From JALZHR01 sp036389695 (GTDB taxonomy: Bacteria > Acidobacteriota > Blastocatellia > Pyrinomonadales > Pyrinomonadaceae): a stretch of DNA of 17,761 nucleotides. This document shows, piece by piece, positions 14,377 to 17,761 of the stretch. Position 1 is the first letter of the stretch. Each line of letters begins with the position of its first letter. Below the pieces are notes generated by a model. The model did no database searches. It was not told the DNA's origin and saw nothing but the letters and a program-made list of their open reading frames with translations. A program made the translations under genes and the position numbers. The stretch spans positions 1 through 17,761 of the forward strand of contig DASVWG010000055.1 in the NCBI GenBank assembly GCA_036389695.1. The letters run 5' to 3'.

Positions 14377-16476
14377 ATGCAGAAACGCTTCTTTCAATCG
14401 TTGGGGCTGATTTCAGCCGTCGTTTTTCTCTCAGTTTTTTCAGTCCTCGCGCAGCAGCAGGTTCAGCGCGCTCCGTTTGATGTGACGAATTATCGGATGG
14501 ACGTGCAGCTCAATCCTTCGGAAAGCCAGCTTCAAGCCGTCGTCGACGTGACTTTTACGCCGCAAGCCGAAACGCGCACCGTCGCGTTTGAGCTGAACGG
14601 CGCTTTAAAGGTCGAAAGCGTGACGCGCGTCGGTTCGCCGTCAACTACCTCTGCGCCGACTACTGCGCCGAAAAGCAAAACGCCCGCGCCGGCAACCACC
14701 ACCGCCTCGCAAGGTCAGATTACATTCGTGCAGGACCAGGTCGGCGTGTCCGATTTGGGTCCGAGCGTGAAAATCGATTTGGGCGACACGCTTCCGGCAA
14801 ACGTGCCCGTCACGCTGCGTTTTAAATACAGCGGCGTGCTGGCGACGGCGGAAGGCGGACCGCTTTTGACGAAACGGCTCGCTTACGTCGGCGATAAAAA
14901 CGGTTATTTAATGTATGCGGCGCGCTGGTTTCCGTTTCACAATTACGCGGCTGACCGCGCCACTTCCGACATCACGATAACGCTTCCGGGCGGTTATCAG
15001 TTGCTCGGATTCAGCGACACGCCCGTTAGCACGACCGGCGGAAAATATCGTTTCACGCAGTCGAAACCGGCGCTTCTGGGCAATTTCGCTTACGGCAGAT
15101 ACACGCCGAAAACCTTGAATTACAGCGGTTACGAATTGCAGTTTTACACCAAGCCGGGCAGCGACCCGCTCATCCCGACCTACGGCGAAATTCTCGGACG
15201 CGCGCTGGATTTTTACACGAAATTATACGGCGAGCCGGACAGCGGCAAGCGCCTGATTATCGTGCAGACGGACGACGACACGCTCGATTTCTATTCCGCG
15301 CCCGGAATGCTTTTTATCGCCGACAAATTTTTTGACCAGTCGCGCCAGATTGCTTCGGAACGCCTGCAGCGCGAAGCCGCGTATCAATGGTGGGGACAAA
15401 CCGTCGGTCTGAAATCGTTTGACGACGCGTGGCTTTCGCAGGGCTTGGCGGAATGGAGCGCGCTCGAGCTGCGCGAAGCGGGAATTTCCAATACCAAGCT
15501 CGAAGCCTTACAGCGCGAAACGCTGGAAAAGGCTCTGACGTTCGAGCAGACCGCGTCGCTGCTGCGCGCGCCGTCGGCGCTGGACGACACTTCGACCGCC
15601 TATCAATACATTATGTTCGGCAAAGGCGCGCTCGTCTTCCGGCTTTTGAAAGAAACGCTCGGCGCGCAGAAATTCAACCAGCTTTTACGCCAGTTTTTAG
15701 CGCAGTATCGCGGCAAAAACGCTTCGATTGACGATTTTGAAAAGCTGACGACGCAGGTCGCCGGGCAGCCGATGCGTTATTTCTTCGCGCGCTGGGTCGA
15801 AGGCACGGGCGTGCCGGAATTCGCGGTCGAATATCAAATCATCCGCACGCGCGAAGGCAAATTCGTCACGCGCGGCACGATTAAACAAAACTACGACAAC
15901 TTGCGTCTGCCGGTCGATGTGCAGCTTGTCGCCGAAGGCGAAGGCGAATTAAAATCGCAGACGGTTCTGGTCGAAGACGCGAGCGCCGATTTCAATATCG
16001 AATCCAGCGGCAAGCCGATTGAAGTCGTCATCGACCCGAAATACAAGCTTTTGCGTATTTCCGACGATTTGAAAGTCTCGTCGGTCGCGCGGCGCGGCAT
16101 CGAACAGTTTAAGGAAGGCAATCTCGCCGAAGCGCAGCAGCAGTTTGAAGCGGCTTTGAAATTAGACCGCAGCAATTCGTGGATATATTACAATCTCGGC
16201 AATTTGTTCCTCGAACAGCGCAATTACGATTTGGCGATTGATAATTTCAAAGCGACGCTTTCCGGAAACCTGCGTCCGAACTGGCTCGAAGTCTGGGCGA
16301 ATATCAAGATGGGCAACGCCTACGACGCGAAAGGCGACCGCACGCGCGCCGTCGCCGCCTACAAACGCGCCGAAGCCAGCGGCGACGACTACGACAACGC
16401 GCAGGAAGCCGTCAAACGCTATATGGCGACGCCGTATGACCCGAAACAGAAGGGAACGACGACGGCGGTTAAATAG
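14377..16476 (+). CDS. Secreted M1-aminopeptidase-like pseudoenzyme with C-terminal TPRs
   Basis: This 699-residue protein has a signal peptide (LISAVVFLSVFSVLAQ, cleavage near 25). Next comes a beta-rich M1-type N-terminal domain (VTNYRMDVQLNP) carrying a Pro/Thr-rich insert at 87-113, then an M1-like helical domain and three TPR-like units (about 570-668: GIEQFKEGNLAEAQQQFEAA, SWIYYNLGNLFLEQ, AYDAKGDRTRAVAAYKRAE). The active-site region keeps the family frame (xExxxQWWG and WLxxGLAEW), but HExxH reads REAAY (332-336) and the third zinc ligand Glu is Gln (Q355). Only the general-base position E333 remains. The GAMEN exopeptidase motif is SAPGM (307-311). It cannot be a normal zinc peptidase, so a binding or scaffold role outside the cytoplasm is likely. 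No frameshift is seen, so this is not a pseudogene. Confidence 0.87.
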   Translation: MQKRFFQSLGLISAVVFLSVFSVLAQQQVQRAPFDVTNYRMDVQLNPSESQLQAVVDVTFTPQAETRTVAFELNGALKVESVTRVGSPSTTSAPTTAPKSKTPAPATTTASQGQITFVQDQVGVSDLGPSVKIDLGDTLPANVPVTLRFKYSGVLATAEGGPLLTKRLAYVGDKNGYLMYAARWFPFHNYAADRATSDITITLPGGYQLLGFSDTPVSTTGGKYRFTQSKPALLGNFAYGRYTPKTLNYSGYELQFYTKPGSDPLIPTYGEILGRALDFYTKLYGEPDSGKRLIIVQTDDDTLDFYSAPGMLFIADKFFDQSRQIASERLQREAAYQWWGQTVGLKSFDDAWLSQGLAEWSALELREAGISNTKLEALQRETLEKALTFEQTASLLRAPSALDDTSTAYQYIMFGKGALVFRLLKETLGAQKFNQLLRQFLAQYRGKNASIDDFEKLTTQVAGQPMRYFFARWVEGTGVPEFAVEYQIIRTREGKFVTRGTIKQNYDNLRLPVDVQLVAEGEGELKSQTVLVEDASADFNIESSGKPIEVVIDPKYKLLRISDDLKVSSVARRGIEQFKEGNLAEAQQQFEAALKLDRSNSWIYYNLGNLFLEQRNYDLAIDNFKATLSGNLRPNWLEVWANIKMGNAYDAKGDRTRAVAAYKRAEASGDDYDNAQEAVKRYMATPYDPKQKGTTTAVK

Positions 16477-16491
16477 CTTTTCAAAACAAGC

Positions 16492-16525
16492 AAGGCAGAG
16501 CGAAACAATCGCTCTGCCTTTTTTA
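16492..16525 (+). terminator. Intrinsic terminator after the M1-like gene
   Basis: AAGGCAGAGCGA (16492-16503) pairs perfectly with TCGCTCTGCCTT (16509-16520) around a 5-base AACAA loop and runs into TTTTT. It is a textbook Rho-independent terminator 16 bases after the stop. Confidence 0.9.
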
Positions 16526-16540
16526 TTTCTAAAATTCATC

Positions 16541-16636
16541 GTGTCAGTAGCCCGCGCGTCAGCAAGGGCTTTTGTTTTAGCCTGAGCCTGTGTTAGATGA
16601 AAATGAAGCCCTCCCTGACGGTCGGGCTACTGACAC
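16541..16636. repeat. Inverted-repeat element in the intergenic gap
   Basis: GTGTCAGTAGCCCG (16541-16554) and its perfect reverse complement (16623-16636) form the ends. The similarity continues inward (CGTCAGxxAGGGCTT), 27 of 31 bases per arm. The roughly 34-base centre has no coding potential. Ends like this, repeated around a short centre, suggest a non-autonomous element or REP-like repeat. The right end lies just before the AAGGAGA ribosome site (16644-16650) of the next gene, so it would be transcribed into that gene's leader or hold its promoter. Confidence 0.8.
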
Positions 16637-16660
16637 ATATCGTAAGGAGACCAATTTCTT

Positions 16661-17464
16661 ATGAAAAAACTATTCCGGCTCGCGTCCGTCCTGACGCTCG
16701 TTTTTGTTTTGTTCGGCAGCGCTTCGGCGATTACATGGTTTCCGCAGGAATTTACCTGCCCGATTGATAACGAGAAAAACACCTTTTTAGTCGTCGGCAG
16801 CTACGGCAGCTACATTTATTCGTATCCTTCAAAATACCAGTGGCTTTTCTTTCCGCAGACGGCGACGCCGACTTATTACACCTGCAAAAAATGTCATCTG
16901 ACTACGTATATGTGGGATTTTGATAAGCTCCCGAAAGATAAGCTGCCCGAAATAAAAAAGATTCTGGCAGGCGTGAAGATTTCAAAAAACTTCAAGGAAT
17001 ATACGGAGCTGCCCGTTTCAGAGAGGCTGGAAATAATGGAAAAAATTTATCCGGTTCTCGGCAAGAGCGAAAGCTGGTGGGAAAGCTTTCAACGCGTGAA
17101 AGGCTATCATTACGGCAAGGAAGGCAAACCGGAAAAAGCCGCCGAAGCGCGCCGCGCCTCGCTCGCCTTGATTCAGAAGGAATTGGCGGACGAAAAAAAC
17201 GAACAGCCGAAAAAGGTTCTGCTGTATATTTCCGCCTCGATGAAGCACTTTCTCGGCGACGACAACGGCGCGCTCGAAGATTTGCAAAAAGCCCTCGCGA
17301 CCAAATATCAAGAGAAAAACGGCAAGCCCGAAGAAATGAAACAAGCCGAAGAAGGCATGAACGAAAGAATCCGCGACTATATCGAGAAAATAAAAAGCGA
17401 AAAACAAAAGCCGCGCTTATTCGACAAGACAGACGGCGACGCCGACAGTCACGACGACCACTAA
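16661..17464 (+). CDS. Secreted protein with Cys motifs and TPR-like helices (DUF2225-like)
   Basis: This 267-residue protein begins with a signal peptide (LASVLTLVFVLFGSASA, cleavage near 23). FTCPID (C33) and YTCKKCHLTTY (C75, C78, H79) are spaced like the metal-binding half of DUF2225-type proteins. The 40 residues between them are rich in Tyr and Gly. A helical part follows with TPR-like character (GYHYGKEGKPEKAAEARRAS; FLGDDNGALEDLQKALATKY) and a charged, Asp/His-rich tail (DGDADSHDDH) that could bind metal. AAGGAGA ends 10 bases before ATG 16661. It stands as a single transcription unit with its own terminator. The function is unknown, and the DUF2225 resemblance is only moderate because the first motif has a single Cys. 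Confidence 0.68.
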   Translation: MKKLFRLASVLTLVFVLFGSASAITWFPQEFTCPIDNEKNTFLVVGSYGSYIYSYPSKYQWLFFPQTATPTYYTCKKCHLTTYMWDFDKLPKDKLPEIKKILAGVKISKNFKEYTELPVSERLEIMEKIYPVLGKSESWWESFQRVKGYHYGKEGKPEKAAEARRASLALIQKELADEKNEQPKKVLLYISASMKHFLGDDNGALEDLQKALATKYQEKNGKPEEMKQAEEGMNERIRDYIEKIKSEKQKPRLFDKTDGDADSHDDH

Positions 17465-17472
17465 CCAAAATA

Positions 17473-17504
17473 AAAAAGGCGGGCTGGAAACGGCTCGCCT
17501 TTTT
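17473..17504 (+). terminator. Intrinsic terminator after the Cys-motif protein gene
   Basis: AAAAAGGCGGGC (17473-17484) pairs with GCTCGCCTTTTT (17493-17504) through 12 pairs including one G-U, with an 8-base loop. The A-rich 5' arm could make it work in both directions. It starts 9 bases after the stop codon. Confidence 0.88.
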
Positions 17505-17591
17505 GCCGGACAAAATTCTTGACTTTCAAAAATAAAGAAAGTAAATTGCCGGGGTCGGGCAAGCTTTGCAGATAAACAGAAGGTAAATTAT

Positions 17592-17761
17592 ATGCGGGTT
17601 GAATTTCATCGAACCGGCGAAAGGCGCTACGGGATAGTTGTCCATCGGGACGGCTTGCCGGTTTTGCGTATGAATCCCGCGCCCGGTTTTGATGCGCTGA
17701 TGCCGCACGATTTGCTGCATTTTGTGGTCGAGAAAGAGTTAGGACTGCGGCGCGGAATTTT
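17592..17761 (+). CDS. Conserved small hypothetical protein, N-terminal part (runs off the right edge)
   Basis: Fifty-six codons are visible from ATG 17592, preceded by AAGG about 9 bases upstream, and the frame is open to the window end. The sequence MRVEFHRTGERRYGIVVHRD, then MNPAPGFDALMPHDLLHF and VEKELGLRRGIF, resembles an uncharacterised family found in several soil bacterial phyla, where MPHDxxHxxVExxLGLRxGIFG is the conserved core. Its function is unknown. The HD-x-x-H pattern recalls metal-binding motifs, but nothing more can be said from this fragment. Confidence 0.75.
   Translation, partial: MRVEFHRTGERRYGIVVHRDGLPVLRMNPAPGFDALMPHDLLHFVVEKELGLRRGI

Noticed and set aside
1..17761. 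CRISPR arrays, tRNA or rRNA genes, transposases and phage genes
   Set aside because: None was recognised: there is no regularly spaced direct repeat, no cloverleaf-like sequence and no integrase or transposase motif in any frame read.

Overview
The window reads like a soil-type acidobacterium, most likely Blastocatellia/Pyrinomonadaceae. This is an inference, not a database result. The reasons are an ECF sigma factor of the Sigma70_ECF type next to a Ser/Thr kinase with a membrane segment and TPR-like tail, several secreted repeat proteins of the FG-GAP and TPR kind, moderately GC-rich genes with AT-rich intergenic regions, and several intergenic inverted-repeat elements. All complete genes lie on the + strand. 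Only the FG-GAP protein at the left edge is on the - strand.

Layout. 1-947: N-terminal part of a secreted or membrane-anchored FG-GAP repeat protein, divergent from the next genes. 1093-3950: ECF sigma factor and Ser/Thr kinase pair. 4074-4268: small zinc-ribbon-like protein. 4376-5500: DSD1-type PLP enzyme (D-serine dehydratase/D-threonine aldolase family), followed by a heptamer-based inverted repeat. 5839-10610: a probable isonitrile biosynthesis cluster. 10874-12616: a secreted copper-amine-oxidase-like protein. 12693-12867: a nested inverted-repeat (MITE/REP-like) element. 12946-14227: MoxR/CbbQ-type AAA+ ATPase and YcxB-like membrane protein. 14377-16476: an M1-aminopeptidase-like protein with all zinc ligands replaced, fused to TPRs. 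16661-17464: secreted Cys-motif/TPR-like protein. 17592-17761: start of a small conserved hypothetical protein.

The most interesting part is 5839-9676, continued perhaps by 9783-10610. An isocyanide (isonitrile) synthase of the PvcA/IsnA family carries a full-length TetR-like regulator domain at its N terminus. It is translationally coupled (ATGA overlap) to a COQ4-like protein with a perfect HDxxH-x11-E motif. A PvcB/IsnB-type Fe(II)/2-oxoglutarate oxygenase, a UbiA-type membrane prenyltransferase and a PhyH-type Fe(II)/2-oxoglutarate oxygenase follow. PvcA+PvcB is the established pair for making aryl-vinyl isonitriles from Tyr or Trp. A UbiA enzyme and a COQ4-like (prenyl-lipid-associated) protein suggest that the product is prenylated and membrane-associated. 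I know of no described pathway with this gene set. A secreted copper-amine-oxidase-like protein lies immediately downstream; because isonitriles bind copper, the adjacency may matter, but this is speculation.

The other recurring theme is enzyme folds with altered catalytic residues: the copper-amine-oxidase-like protein lacks the usual topaquinone motif context and the M1-like protein has lost all three zinc ligands. Inverted-repeat elements sit in three intergenic gaps, and one appears to have inserted in frame inside the kinase domain.
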